Assembly (NCBI RefSeq): GCF_007994735.1
Contig: NZ_VOIL01000001.1
Location: forward strand, 2,473,626-2,537,625
DNA length: 64,000 bases
Source: Nesterenkonia populi
Lineage (GTDB): Bacteria; Actinomycetota; Actinomycetes; Actinomycetales; Micrococcaceae
Direction: 5' to 3'
Each line of letters opens with the position of its first letter. The stretch's first letter is position 1. The position numbers and the translations under genes are program-made. Of this stretch, positions 1 through 8,938 are shown piece after piece. The notes beneath the pieces were generated by a model, which made no database searches, was not told the DNA's origin, and saw only the letters and a list, made by a program, of their open reading frames with translations.

Positions 1-611
1 CTGGCGAAGGTGACTTTCCCCTCCGCGTCCAGCCGCAGCAGCCCATCCCCCACACGCGGGGCCCCCGAGTAGCCGGTGTACTCCTGGGAGGGGTCCGGCC
101 AGGCGCCGGCTGAGACCATCTCGAGCATCTCGGTGGCGCAGCGGCGGTAGGTCAGCTCCATCCGCGACGGCGAGCGCAGCGCGGAGACCGCGAAGTGCAG
201 GGTGATGACCCCGACGGTGCGGCGCTGTCCGGCGGCGTCGCGGCGGACCAGCGGGACCGCGCTGACGCGGGTCTTTGACGGGAAGGGCTGGCCCTGGTCT
301 GAGGAGTTGGTCTCCACCTGGTAGGTCCAGGCCCGCTCCACCATAGGTTTGAGGTCGGCCCGAATCCGGTCACCGACGACATCGCGGTGGATGATGGTCT
401 GGGTCGTCGACGGCCGCGCCTGGGAGAGCGCCACGTAGGAGCGGCCCGCCGCGGAGAGGTATCCCTCCGGGGTGTGGGGCCCCCAGAGGACCAGGTCGGA
501 GTAGGAGAGGTCGGCGATGACCTGCCAGTCGCCCACGAGGGCGTGGAGCCATTCGACGTCGCTGTCGCTGAGGTGGGGGTGGTGGCGCAGATGGTCGTCG
601 AAGTGGCTCAT
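1..611 (-). CDS. pdtaS: Sensor histidine kinase, PdtaS-like, N-terminal part (runs off the window)
   Basis: This gene reads leftward and leaves the window, so only about 203 N-terminal residues are visible. The start MSHFDDHLRHHPHLSDSDVE, then a GDWQVIADLSYSDLVLW stretch, matches the N-terminal GAF-type domain of the actinobacterial PdtaS sensor kinases, which are cytosolic and pair with the RNA-binding ANTAR regulator PdtaR. The last visible residues (GDGLLRLDAEGKVTFA) look like the beginning of a PAS domain. The kinase core lies outside. The ATG shares one base with the TGA of the upstream glutamate dehydrogenase (TGATG), which suggests translational coupling. Family assignment rests on remembered similarity and is fairly firm for the N-terminal domain. 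Confidence 0.8.
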   Translation of the reverse strand, partial: MSHFDDHLRHHPHLSDSDVEWLHALVGDWQVIADLSYSDLVLWGPHTPEGYLSAAGRSYVALSQARPSTTQTIIHRDVVGDRIRADLKPMVERAWTYQVETNSSDQGQPFPSKTRVSAVPLVRRDAAGQRRTVGVITLHFAVSALRSPSRMELTYRRCATEMLEMVSAGAWPDPSQEYTGYSGAPRVGDGLLRLDAEGKVTFA

Positions 612-3600
612 CAGCTGCTCACCAGTCCGCGCAGGTGCCGCAGCAGCACGGTGATGGAGGCCAGAGAGTCCTCGCCGTCCTGCAGGTCCGCCATGAGCCG
701 CTGCGCCCGCTCAAGCTGGTTGCGGTGGGCCTGCTTCCAGGTGCGGAGCCGCTCTGCTGCGTCGGCGGCCGGATCCTCGGCCTGGGAGGGATCAGTGGTG
801 GTGAGCACGGCCTCGGCGATCTCCCGGATCGCGGAGTAGAGCTCGTCGCGCTGCGCGCCTCGGGCCAGAGCCTGCCACTTGTCCTGACGCGGGAGGCTGC
901 TGATGCGGCGCAGCACCGCCTCCACCTCAAACTCGGTGTAGACCCGGTAGTAGACCGCCGCGGCCTCCTGCGGCTGGGCGCCGGCCTCCTGGGTGAGGGT
1001 CGCGACGTCGAGCAGCGGGAAGGACTCGAACAGCTCAGCGGTCCAGGCCGCCAGATCCGCGTCCAGCCCGAGGCTGATCAGCTCGGTCCGCTCGGCGGCG
1101 AGCCGCTCCACATCGGGGCTGCCCAGGTAGTCGGTGAGGTGCTGGTAGAGGGGCGAGATGCAGCCCTTGTACGCCTCGATCTCCTCGGCGATCGGGCGTC
1201 CGGTCTGGGGTCGGGCGAGGAACCAGCGGACGGCACGGTCCACGAACCGGCGCATATCCATATAGAGCCGGGTGAACTGGCCGGTCGGCAGGGAGACCTG
1301 CATCCGGCGCAGGGCGGCGTCGTACTCATCGAGGCCGAAGAGCTCCCGGACTGTCACGAAGGCCCGCAGCACCTGGTCCTCGGGCGCGAAGGTCTCCTCC
1401 ATGGTGCGGAAGACGAAGGTGGATCCGCCCATGTTCACCGCATCATTGGCAAGGATGGTGGCGATCATGCGGTGCGCCAGTGGATGGCGGATCAGCTGCT
1501 CGCCGAACCGTTCTCTGATGCGGGCGGGGAAATAGGCGGCCAGCGTCTCCTCGAACCAGGGGTCGGCGGGCAGCTCGGACGCGGCGAGCGCCTGCTTCAG
1601 CTGAATCTTGGTGTAGGCCTGGAGCACGGAGAGCTCAGGGGCGGTCAGCGGCGGGACACCGGCATCGGCCCGCTCCTCCATCGCAGCGGCGGCGGGGATC
1701 TCCTCCAGCTGCCGGTCCAGTCCGACGGTCTCCTCGAGCCACCCGATCAGCCGGCCGAAGCTGGGAGACCAGTCGGCGATGCGCTGACGGTCGATCAGCA
1801 GCAGCACGTTCTGGTCCCGGTTGGTGGCGAGCACCAGTTCGGCGACTTCATCAGTCATCTCCTGCAGCAGCGGGCTCCGCTCCCGCTCCTGGAGGTGCCC
1901 GGAGGCGACCAGCCGATCCAGCAGGATCTTGATGTTGACCTCATGGTCGGAGCAGTCGACGCCGGCGGAGTTGTCCACGGCATCGTTGTTCAGCAGGACC
2001 CCGTGCTGGGCCGCCTCGATGCGCCCTGCCTGGGTCAGGCCCAGGTTTCCTCCCTCGGCGACGACCCGGGCCCGCAGCTCGACCCCGTCCACGCGGATGA
2101 GGTTGTTGGCGCGGTCCCCGACCTGCTCGTGGGTCTCATGCACCGCCTTCACGTAGGTGCCGATCCCGCCGTTGTAGAGCAGGTCAGCGGGGGCGGTCAG
2201 CAGGGCTCGGACGAGCTCGGGCGGGGTGAGGGCCTCCACATCCTCAGCGATCCCGAAGCGATCCCGCATCTGCGGGGTGATCCCGATGCTGCGCGCCTGC
2301 CGGGAGAACACGCCCCCGCCCTCAGAGATCAGGGAGGCGTCATAGGCGTCCCAGCCGCGCTTCTCCGCGGTGAGGAGCCGCTGGCGCTCGGCGAAGCTGG
2401 CCGCGGGGTCCGGGTCCGGGTCGATGAAGATGTGCAGGTGGTTGAACACCGCCGTGAGCCGAATGTGCTCGGAGAGCAGCATCCCGTTGCCGAAGACGTC
2501 CCCGCCCATGTCCCCGATCCCGATGACTGTGAAGTCCTGGGACTGGGTGTCGTGGCCGAGGGTGGCGAAGTGAGCCTTCACGGACTCCCATGCGCCCCGG
2601 GCGGTGATCCCCATCGCCTTGTGGTCGTAGCCCGCGGAGCCTCCGGAGGCGAAGGCGTCCCCCAGCCAGTGCCCATACTCGGCGCTGATCTCGTTGGCGG
2701 TGTCGGAGAAGGTCGCCGTCCCCTTGTCCGCGGCGACCACCAGGTAGGGGTCATCCCCGTCCTGACGGACAACCCGCTCCGGAGGCAGGACCCGGGTGCC
2801 GTCGTCGCCCTCCTTCTGATTGTCGGTGATGTCCAGCAGGGCACGGATGAACGTCCTGTAGGCCTCGCGCCCTGCTTCGAAGATCTCTTCACGGGCAGCG
2901 GACTCCGGCAGCTGCTTCGGATAGAACGCCCCTTTGGCCCCGGAGGGCACGATGACGGCGTTCTTGGCCATCTGGGCCTTGACCAGACCGAGCACCTCGG
3001 TGCGAAAGTCTTCAGCACGGTCGGACCAGCGCAGCCCGCCGCGGGAGATCGCGTCGTAGCGCAGATGCGATCCCTCCACCTGGGTGGAGTACACCCAGAT
3101 CTCGTGGGCCGGACGGGGATGCGGGGCAGCGGTGATGTCTTGGGGCCGCAGCTTGAAGCTGACCCGCTCGTGCCCCTGGTAGAGGCTGGTGCGGTCAGTG
3201 GCCTCGATCAGGTTCAGGAACCCGGACAGGACCCGGTCCGCGTCCAGTGTGCTCACCTCCTCCAAGGCGTTCAGCACCGTGGCCCGGCAGGCCTGCTCGG
3301 CGTGGTCGCGGGGGCCGGAGAGGTCTGGGTCGAATCGGGCGGTGAAGTAGGACATCAGCGCCCGGGCGGCCTCCGGGTGGTCATCGAGCGCCTCAGCGAG
3401 GAAGTCGTAGGAGTGCACGCTCCCGAGCTGCCGCATGTACTTCGCGTAGGCGCGCAGGACGGTGACCTGGAGGATGCTCAGGCCCAGGGTCAGCACAAGC
3501 CGGGAGAAGACGTCGGACTCCGCCTGCCCGGTGAGCACCTTCCGGTAGGCCTCCTTGAACAGCGGCAGGGTCGCCTGCGGGTCCACTCCGTCCGGATAGC

Positions 3601-5380
3601 GCAGCCCCAGGTCGTAGAGGTGCAGACTCGTACCGTCAGCGGTGGTCACCGTGTAGGCCCGCTCGTCGAGGACCGCGAGGCCGAAGTCATCGATGATCGG
3701 CAGGGTGTCGGTGAGCGTCTTCGGCTCGGCGAGATAGATCTTCAGCCGCAGATCCGCAGGGTCCGCCTCTTGGGGAGGAGCGAAGGCCAGGCGGGGCCCG
3801 GCCCGGCTTTCTGCCTCGAGGGTCTCGAACTCAGCGGCATCGTCGAGCGCGTCAGTGACCTCATAGATGACCCGGTAGTCCTCCGGGAACGCCTCCGCCC
3901 AGCGCTGCGCGATCCGGTCAGCCTGGCGGCGGCCGTACCGGGCCGCCGCCTCAGCCGCCAGGCTCTCGCTCCAGGAGCGCACAGCACGGGCCAGCTCCTC
4001 CTGCAGCTGCTGGGTGCTGACATCAAGCGCCTCGGGCTCCTCGTTGAGCCGGATCCGGAACAGCACCGAGTCGGAGAGGCGCACCGTGAAGTCGATGGAG
4101 GCGGCGTCGATGTGCTCGGCGAGCACCGCCTCCAAGCGGCGGCGCACCCCGGTGTTGTACCGGTCGCGCGGCAGGAAAACCAGGGCTGTCATGAACCGGC
4201 CGTAATGGTCTTCGCGCAGGAAGAGGCGCACCCGGCGACGCTCCTGCAGCTGCAGAATCTGCCAAGCCGTCTCCTCGACCTCGTCGATGTCCATCTGCAG
4301 CAGCTCGTTGCGCGGATAGGTCTCGAGGATCTGCATCAGATCCGACCCGGAGTGCGACTCCGGGCTGAACCCTGTGCGGGCCAGCAGCTGCTTGGCCCGG
4401 GAGCGCAGCAGCGGGATGGTGGTGATCGAGCTGGTGTAGGCCCGCTGGCTGAACAGGCCGAGGAAGCGGCGCTCACCGGTGAGGTTGAGCACGGTGCCGT
4501 CGTACTCGTAGGTCTTCACCGCGATGTAGTCCATGTAGGTGCGGCGCCGGACTGTGGACCGGGCATCGGCCTTGGTGATGACCAGCGCCTTCTCCTGGCT
4601 GGGTCCGGAGGAGGCGAGCTCAGAGCTGCGCTTCGGGCGCGGCCGGCCGTCGATGTCGGCCAAGATGCCCAGACCGGTGCCGGTGATCGGCTCCAGGCCG
4701 GACTCGGTGAGGCTGTACTCCCGGTACCCGAGGAACAGGAAGTGCCCCTGCGCCATCCAGTCCAGCAGCTCGGCGGACTCGGTGCGCTCAGTGATGCGGT
4801 CCTGCTGGCGCAGCTGAGCGGCAGCCTGGTGGGCCTGGAGCCGCATCGCCTCAGCGTCCCGATGGGCGGCCTCCACATCCTCGAGCACCGCGCGGATGCC
4901 GGCCAGCAGCTGCTCGGCTGCCTCGTCCGACAGGACAGCGTCCAGCTCGACGGCGATCCAGGACTCCACCGACGCCTTCCCGCTGCCGGCGGTGACCGCG
5001 GCCAGGGACGGCATCGTCTGGGTATCCCCGGAGGAGAGCGACCGCCCTTGGGACGGGATCTCCCGGGCGTCGAGCAGCTGGCCGGCGTCGTCGCGCTCGG
5101 TGAGGAGGATCGGGTGGACCACCAGGGCGATGGCATGGCCCGCCCGGGCGATCTCCACCGTCACGGAGTCCACCAGGTAGGGCATGTCTCGGGTGACCAG
5201 CTGAACGATGCTGCGCGTGCCGATGGTCCGCACCGCCAGCGCGGGCTCGCCCTCGGCGAAGCTCTGAGCGGTCTCGACATGGGACCGCAGACGCTCAAGC
5301 CGCTCCTGCTCCGGGATGGGGGCGAGGTCCTCCTCGGCAATGTGCGAGTAGTACGGGCGCAGCAGCTGGTGCAGGTCCAT
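611..5380 (-). CDS. gdh: NAD-specific glutamate dehydrogenase, large (about 180 kDa) type
   Basis: The product is 1589 residues, the usual size for the large NAD-dependent glutamate dehydrogenases of actinobacteria and proteobacteria. These oxidatively deaminate L-glutamate to 2-oxoglutarate in the cytoplasm. The start MDLHQLLRPYYSHIAEEDLA is chosen because residues upstream in the same frame are Arg/Ser-rich shadow sequence. The N-terminal half holds the regulatory ACT-like region (DMPYLVDSVTVE, then FLFLGYREY). The C-terminal half holds the catalytic domain, with YDAISRGGLRWSDR, KNAVIVPSGAKGAFYPK (substrate lysine region), VIGIGDMGGDVFGNGM (nucleotide-binding glycines) and VDCSDHEVNIKI. It starts 13 bases after the upstream ATPase gene and overlaps the downstream kinase by one base, so these form an operon. 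Confidence 0.95.
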   Translation of the reverse strand: MDLHQLLRPYYSHIAEEDLAPIPEQERLERLRSHVETAQSFAEGEPALAVRTIGTRSIVQLVTRDMPYLVDSVTVEIARAGHAIALVVHPILLTERDDAGQLLDAREIPSQGRSLSSGDTQTMPSLAAVTAGSGKASVESWIAVELDAVLSDEAAEQLLAGIRAVLEDVEAAHRDAEAMRLQAHQAAAQLRQQDRITERTESAELLDWMAQGHFLFLGYREYSLTESGLEPITGTGLGILADIDGRPRPKRSSELASSGPSQEKALVITKADARSTVRRRTYMDYIAVKTYEYDGTVLNLTGERRFLGLFSQRAYTSSITTIPLLRSRAKQLLARTGFSPESHSGSDLMQILETYPRNELLQMDIDEVEETAWQILQLQERRRVRLFLREDHYGRFMTALVFLPRDRYNTGVRRRLEAVLAEHIDAASIDFTVRLSDSVLFRIRLNEEPEALDVSTQQLQEELARAVRSWSESLAAEAAARYGRRQADRIAQRWAEAFPEDYRVIYEVTDALDDAAEFETLEAESRAGPRLAFAPPQEADPADLRLKIYLAEPKTLTDTLPIIDDFGLAVLDERAYTVTTADGTSLHLYDLGLRYPDGVDPQATLPLFKEAYRKVLTGQAESDVFSRLVLTLGLSILQVTVLRAYAKYMRQLGSVHSYDFLAEALDDHPEAARALMSYFTARFDPDLSGPRDHAEQACRATVLNALEEVSTLDADRVLSGFLNLIEATDRTSLYQGHERVSFKLRPQDITAAPHPRPAHEIWVYSTQVEGSHLRYDAISRGGLRWSDRAEDFRTEVLGLVKAQMAKNAVIVPSGAKGAFYPKQLPESAAREEIFEAGREAYRTFIRALLDITDNQKEGDDGTRVLPPERVVRQDGDDPYLVVAADKGTATFSDTANEISAEYGHWLGDAFASGGSAGYDHKAMGITARGAWESVKAHFATLGHDTQSQDFTVIGIGDMGGDVFGNGMLLSEHIRLTAVFNHLHIFIDPDPDPAASFAERQRLLTAEKRGWDAYDASLISEGGGVFSRQARSIGITPQMRDRFGIAEDVEALTPPELVRALLTAPADLLYNGGIGTYVKAVHETHEQVGDRANNLIRVDGVELRARVVAEGGNLGLTQAGRIEAAQHGVLLNNDAVDNSAGVDCSDHEVNIKILLDRLVASGHLQERERSPLLQEMTDEVAELVLATNRDQNVLLLIDRQRIADWSPSFGRLIGWLEETVGLDRQLEEIPAAAAMEERADAGVPPLTAPELSVLQAYTKIQLKQALAASELPADPWFEETLAAYFPARIRERFGEQLIRHPLAHRMIATILANDAVNMGGSTFVFRTMEETFAPEDQVLRAFVTVRELFGLDEYDAALRRMQVSLPTGQFTRLYMDMRRFVDRAVRWFLARPQTGRPIAEEIEAYKGCISPLYQHLTDYLGSPDVERLAAERTELISLGLDADLAAWTAELFESFPLLDVATLTQEAGAQPQEAAAVYYRVYTEFEVEAVLRRISSLPRQDKWQALARGAQRDELYSAIREIAEAVLTTTDPSQAEDPAADAAERLRTWKQAHRNQLERAQRLMADLQDGEDSLASITVLLRHLRGLVSS

Positions 5381-5393
5381 ACCGCTCACTATC

Positions 5394-6755
5394 TCACTTC
5401 TTCCGGCCCCAGCGGCGTCGCCGCGGGAGGGTGACGCCGACCAGCGCCGCGACCGCCCGGCGCAGCTCCGACTCCGGGGCGCACTCTGCCAGCACCTCTC
5501 CCCGGCGCAGGGCGGTGTCACAGGCCTCACGGTCATACGGCAGGCAGGCCGCGATGCTGCCGGCGACCGCACCTCCTCCCGCATACCGGGCCCATGCTTC
5601 CGCCAGCTGGCGCTGCGGGGAGCGGCCGACGACGTCGCTGCGCAGCTGGTTGACCACCACAGTGGGGACCGCTGCGCCCGGGATCCTCTCGGGGTAGTCC
5701 GCAGCGGCCCGGACAAGCCGGGAGAAGCTGAGCGGGTCGGCGCCGCCGAGCAGGAGCACCTGGTCTGCGGCCTCAAGGCTGGCCACGGTCGCTGAGCTCC
5801 GCTGCGGCGCTGCCGTGTCGAAGCTGAGCTCCTCATCCAGCTCGATGGGCGCGGCGACGTCGACGATGACGTGGGTGTAGTGCTCCGCGGCAAGGCTGAG
5901 CACCCTTTCCACGGCCCGGCTGCGCAGCTCCGCCCATCGGTCAGGCCGAGGCAGCCCCGTCAGCACATCCCAGCTGCCGCCGGCAGTCCGGACCGTCTGT
6001 GCCAGCCGGGCCAGCTGCACGACGTCGAGGCCTCCTCGCTCAGCAGCCCGGCAGGCTTGGGCGAGCCCCGCGGACTCCTCCAGCAGCCCAAGGTGCGTGG
6101 CCGCCGAGGCGGCCCAGCTGTCGGCGTCGACGAGCAGGACCGCCGCCCCGCGGAGCGCCAGCTCGGAGGCCAGGGTGATGGCCACAGTGGTACGGCCGGG
6201 AGCTCCGTGCGGGCCCCACACCACGGTTACTCCCTCAGGCACGAGACTCGCCTCTGAGCCCGGGGCACTGTCGCTCTCACGCCGGGGCGGCGGGGGGAGC
6301 TGGGGCATCGGATCGCCCTCGACCGCGGCGAACTGCGCATCCTCAGCGATGAGATCCCGACCGGCCAGCTGCGATAACACGGAGCCGGCGCCCGGCTGCT
6401 CGCCGCTGTCCCCCGCCGCTCCCTGCAGCGCCTGGGCGAGGACGCTCGCCGGGGTGTCATCCGGCAGGCCGAGAACGCCGATCCGTCGCAGCCGCTCCCG
6501 CTCGGCCGGCAGATCTGTGACGGCGACGACGGTCAGGCCCTGGGCGTGCATCTGTGCAGCGAGGGAATCGGTGAGGATCTCCGGATGCCCGATGATCAGG
6601 ACGGCATCCGCATGAGAGTGGCGGGCCACGGCCAGCAGCTCTGCCGGAGTCTCGCAGCGGCGATCCACTGTGACCGGCCCCTGCAGCGCTTCCAGAGCAG
6701 CGATGTGGTCAGTCTCGAGGCGCCCAGTGGTCACCACCGAGCATCGGTGCCTCAC
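5394..6755 (-). CDS. ParA/MinD-superfamily ATPase, CpaE-like
   Basis: A 453-residue protein with an N-terminal receiver-like region of about 180 residues (TVDRRCETPAELLAVARHSHADAVLIIGHP) and a C-terminal SIMIBI-class P-loop domain. The Walker A sequence is VVWGPHGAPGRTTVAI, a deviant form with Arg where the lysine before Thr is usual. LLVDADSWAASAATHLGLL follows, and a Walker B-like HVIVDVAAP comes later. This architecture resembles CpaE-type ATPases of Flp/Tad pilus systems. The upstream gene is a SAF-domain protein of CpaB/RcpC type and overlaps it by 4 bases, which supports a functional pair. No pilin, secretin or TadA gene is visible, so a Tad pilus role is not established here. Confidence 0.75.
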   Translation of the reverse strand: MRHRCSVVTTGRLETDHIAALEALQGPVTVDRRCETPAELLAVARHSHADAVLIIGHPEILTDSLAAQMHAQGLTVVAVTDLPAERERLRRIGVLGLPDDTPASVLAQALQGAAGDSGEQPGAGSVLSQLAGRDLIAEDAQFAAVEGDPMPQLPPPPRRESDSAPGSEASLVPEGVTVVWGPHGAPGRTTVAITLASELALRGAAVLLVDADSWAASAATHLGLLEESAGLAQACRAAERGGLDVVQLARLAQTVRTAGGSWDVLTGLPRPDRWAELRSRAVERVLSLAAEHYTHVIVDVAAPIELDEELSFDTAAPQRSSATVASLEAADQVLLLGGADPLSFSRLVRAAADYPERIPGAAVPTVVVNQLRSDVVGRSPQRQLAEAWARYAGGGAVAGSIAACLPYDREACDTALRRGEVLAECAPESELRRAVAALVGVTLPRRRRWGRKK

Positions 6756-7492
6756 TGCTCGTCCTCCGCGCCCGGCTGCTCCTCGCCGGCTTCGCCCGGG
6801 GGCTCGGGGGCGCTCTCCTCACGGGGCTCATCAGGCTCCGGCTGAGCGGGCAGCACCGAGATCGCCCGGCCCTCGCTGACCGCGCGCAGGATGCCTGCCA
6901 CGTCATCGTGACCGATGAGCAGCTCCACAGTGACAGCCGCCTGGGTGCCGAACGCCGACTCCCGCTCCCGGACATCGGCGAGCTCCGCGGAGGGAACCAG
7001 GCGGGAGACGTCGCCGTCGGCCCCGTACTCCGCAGGCGCTGAGGCCCAGACGTCCACGGCCGCCCCCGGGACCACGGCTCGGGACAGCTCGTGATCGATC
7101 TCCACAGTGATCGGCTGCCTGCCCCTTGGGTCCTGCTCGCCCAGGACGCGCATCGGCACCAGCTCGCCCTCCTCCACCCGGCTGACCATCAGTGCCTCTT
7201 CCAAGGCCTCGCCCGGCACCAGATACCCCTCAGCACCCTCTCCGAGCTGGACGTCCACCGTGCGCAGCGACTCCTCAGTGAGCCTCTCCCCCACGCTGAG
7301 GGTCCGGTCTGCCGCATAGACCGGCGTCGTACGATCCTGGCTGGCCACCAGCGCGACGACGCCGGCAGCGGAGACGAGCACGATGATCAGGCCGAGGATG
7401 AGGCGCGGGTCCCGCCAGGACGGCGGACGCAGCCGTGCCGCAGGAGCCGAGTCCAGGTGTTCGGACGCAGGCGTGTGGGTGTGCAAAGTCAT
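6752..7492 (-). CDS. SAF-domain membrane protein, CpaB/RcpC-like
   Basis: A 246-residue protein with a Pro-rich cytoplasmic start, one transmembrane helix (residues about 31-51, LILGLIIVLVSAAGVVALVA) and an extracytoplasmic SAF domain (TTPVYAADRTLSVGERLTEE). A second beta-rich region follows, and the tail is Pro/Glu-rich and acidic (residues about 222-246). SAF domains occur in CpaB/RcpC pilus-assembly proteins and in flagellar P-ring chaperones. It is the first gene of the leftward operon SAF - ParA-like - glutamate dehydrogenase - pdtaS, and its stop overlaps the ATPase start. Divergent from the HTH gene at 7656. Confidence 0.75.
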   Translation of the reverse strand: MTLHTHTPASEHLDSAPAARLRPPSWRDPRLILGLIIVLVSAAGVVALVASQDRTTPVYAADRTLSVGERLTEESLRTVDVQLGEGAEGYLVPGEALEEALMVSRVEEGELVPMRVLGEQDPRGRQPITVEIDHELSRAVVPGAAVDVWASAPAEYGADGDVSRLVPSAELADVRERESAFGTQAAVTVELLIGHDDVAGILRAVSEGRAISVLPAQPEPDEPREESAPEPPGEAGEEQPGAEDEQ

Positions 7493-7655
7493 GGCGCCCC
7501 TCCGCGCAGAGAATGAAAGATCCGTTCCGCAGGCCGTCAGCCCTGCTCCCCGGCGGCTCCGTCAGCACGCCAGGCGAGCAGAACACTAGTCCAGAGCCGC
7601 CGAAGATGCCAGACTGTGACGAAACATCACCAAATGCGACGTCAGGAGATCGTCT

Positions 7656-7886
7656 GTGCGCAAGTTTCTCACCCTGCCCGATGTGGCAGAGGCGCTGAAC
7701 ATCTCCATGTCCCAGACCCGTGCCCTGATCCGCAGCGGTGACATTGAGGGCATCCAGATCGGCGGGCGCGGACAGTGGCGGATCGAGGAGACCAAGCTCG
7801 ACGAGTACATCGACCGCCAGTACGAGCTGCAGCGGCAGGCGCGGCAGGGCGAGCAGCAGCGCCGCCGCACCGCCGAGACCCGGTAG
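7656..7886 (+). CDS. Excisionase-family (MerR-like) HTH DNA-binding protein
   Basis: A 76-residue protein with a winged helix of the excisionase type over residues 1-55: FLTLPDVAEALNISMSQTRALI, then a short basic wing around GGRGQWRIEETKLDEYID. The C-terminus is Gln/Arg-rich. It starts with GTG, preceded by an AGGAG ribosome binding site at 7644-7648. Proteins of this kind are common single-domain actinobacterial regulators encoded next to the SAF-domain gene, and are not necessarily linked to phages. It is divergent from the SAF operon and could regulate it. Its target is unknown. The next gene is convergent, 7 bases away. Confidence 0.8.
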   Translation: MRKFLTLPDVAEALNISMSQTRALIRSGDIEGIQIGGRGQWRIEETKLDEYIDRQYELQRQARQGEQQRRRTAETR

Positions 7887-7893
7887 GGACCGC

Positions 7894-8445
7894 TCAGCCT
7901 TCCACGAAGTCCGCGGCCGCACTGCGCAGCATCAGCACAGCATCCAGAGGCACCGTGCGCCGCAGCGCGCCTCCCGCACCCGTCTCCCGGACCAGCACAT
8001 CGATGTGATCAGCCCCGACTGCCCCCAGGACTCCCCTGGCCGCCTCCCCCTCGGAGGTGTGCACACTGATCTCCGCGCGATCACGGGCCAGGCCGACCAG
8101 TGCGGCGCTCAGCCCCAGGGAGGCTCTCGCCCGCCCCTCCTCGGGCCGACCCCTCAGGCTCAGCCCCTCGACGGCCACGACAGCTGAGGAGAGCACCAGG
8201 CAGCTCTGCGCTCCCGCCAGCCCTGCGAACCAGCCCTCTCCCACCGCCCCGACGGTGAGCTCCACACTTCCCAGCCCCGACAGACGCACCCGCGCCTGCG
8301 ACCCGCGGTGGGCTCGCAGGCGCTGGGCCAGGGTCATCCGCCGCCGCTGGAGCTCCGACTCCTCCTCCGCCTCTGCTGCCAGCCGCTGGTGGCGCTGGAA
8401 CTCCAATTGCGCCTCCAGGTCATCGAACAGCGCATCCCATCGCAT
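7894..8445 (-). CDS. Conserved actinobacterial protein of unknown function
   Basis: A 183-residue protein with no domain that I recognise. The first 50 residues form a charged, probably helical or coiled segment (LEAQLEFQRHQRLAAEAEEESELQRR). The rest is a beta-strand-like domain rich in Gly, Val and Ala (VELTVGAVGEGWFAGLAGAQSCLVLSSAVVAVEGL). No signal peptide or membrane helix is seen. It starts with ATG at the head of an intergenic region shared with the divergent LysM gene. Its position between an HTH gene and the LysM / Rv3235-like / secA cluster suggests a conserved actinobacterial neighbourhood, but no role can be assigned. Confidence 0.65.
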   Translation of the reverse strand: MRWDALFDDLEAQLEFQRHQRLAAEAEEESELQRRRMTLAQRLRAHRGSQARVRLSGLGSVELTVGAVGEGWFAGLAGAQSCLVLSSAVVAVEGLSLRGRPEEGRARASLGLSAALVGLARDRAEISVHTSEGEAARGVLGAVGADHIDVLVRETGAGGALRRTVPLDAVLMLRSAAADFVEG

Positions 8446-8570
8446 AGACCTCTCCTGCCCTCGAATGTCATGAAGCTAGCACGCCGTTCGCACCTCAACC
8501 GATCCTATGTATGATCTGAAGAGTTCATCACGCACCAAACGCGATCAAATGAACAGATTGTGAGGGGACG

Positions 8571-8843
8571 ATGCAGAGACGCTTTACGCCCAATCAGCCC
8601 AACTCCGCCTCGGCACGGCATCAGGGGGTGCCCAGCCGCACGGAGGACGCCGCAGAGGTGGTGGTCAGGCCGGGCGACTCACTGTGGAGCATCGCTGCGG
8701 CCCACCTGGGCAGCCGGGCCGCAGCCTGGGAGATCGCCGCTGAGTGGCCCCGCTGGTACCGGGACAACCGGGACCGGATCGGCCCGGACCCGGGGATGCT
8801 GCTGCCGGGGACGCTGCTGCGCCCGCCGGCTCCGAATCGCTGA
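8571..8843 (+). CDS. Small LysM-domain protein
   Basis: A 90-residue protein. After a polar N-terminus of about 28 residues there is one LysM domain (AEVVVRPGDSLWSIAAAHLG, then WYRDNRDRIGPDPGMLLPGTLL). LysM domains bind peptidoglycan N-acetylglucosamine. No signal peptide or transmembrane helix is evident, which is common for the short LysM proteins encoded near the secA/Rv3235 locus and leaves the location open. A GAGGGG ribosome binding site precedes the ATG. The Rv3235-like gene follows in the same direction after 95 bases. Confidence 0.8.
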   Translation: MQRRFTPNQPNSASARHQGVPSRTEDAAEVVVRPGDSLWSIAAAHLGSRAAAWEIAAEWPRWYRDNRDRIGPDPGMLLPGTLLRPPAPNR

Positions 8844-8938
8844 GGAGATCGTCGATCATCATCCGGCGGGGACCGAGTGACGGCCGGCCCCGCCGCAGAG
8901 CCCGAAGACCTGAAGACCTGAAGGAACGGAGACGGAGA

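Noticed and set aside
635..5434. A 1599-codon open frame on the plus strand opposite the glutamate dehydrogenase gene
   Set aside because: It is the exact antisense of a clearly recognisable gene, is full of Gly/Leu/Val/Asp typical of GC-rich shadow frames and has no family motifs.
8523..8554. GTTCAT / ATGAAC inverted repeat before the LysM gene as an operator
   Set aside because: The arms are only 6 bp and 20 bases apart in a short A+T-rich stretch; too weak to call.
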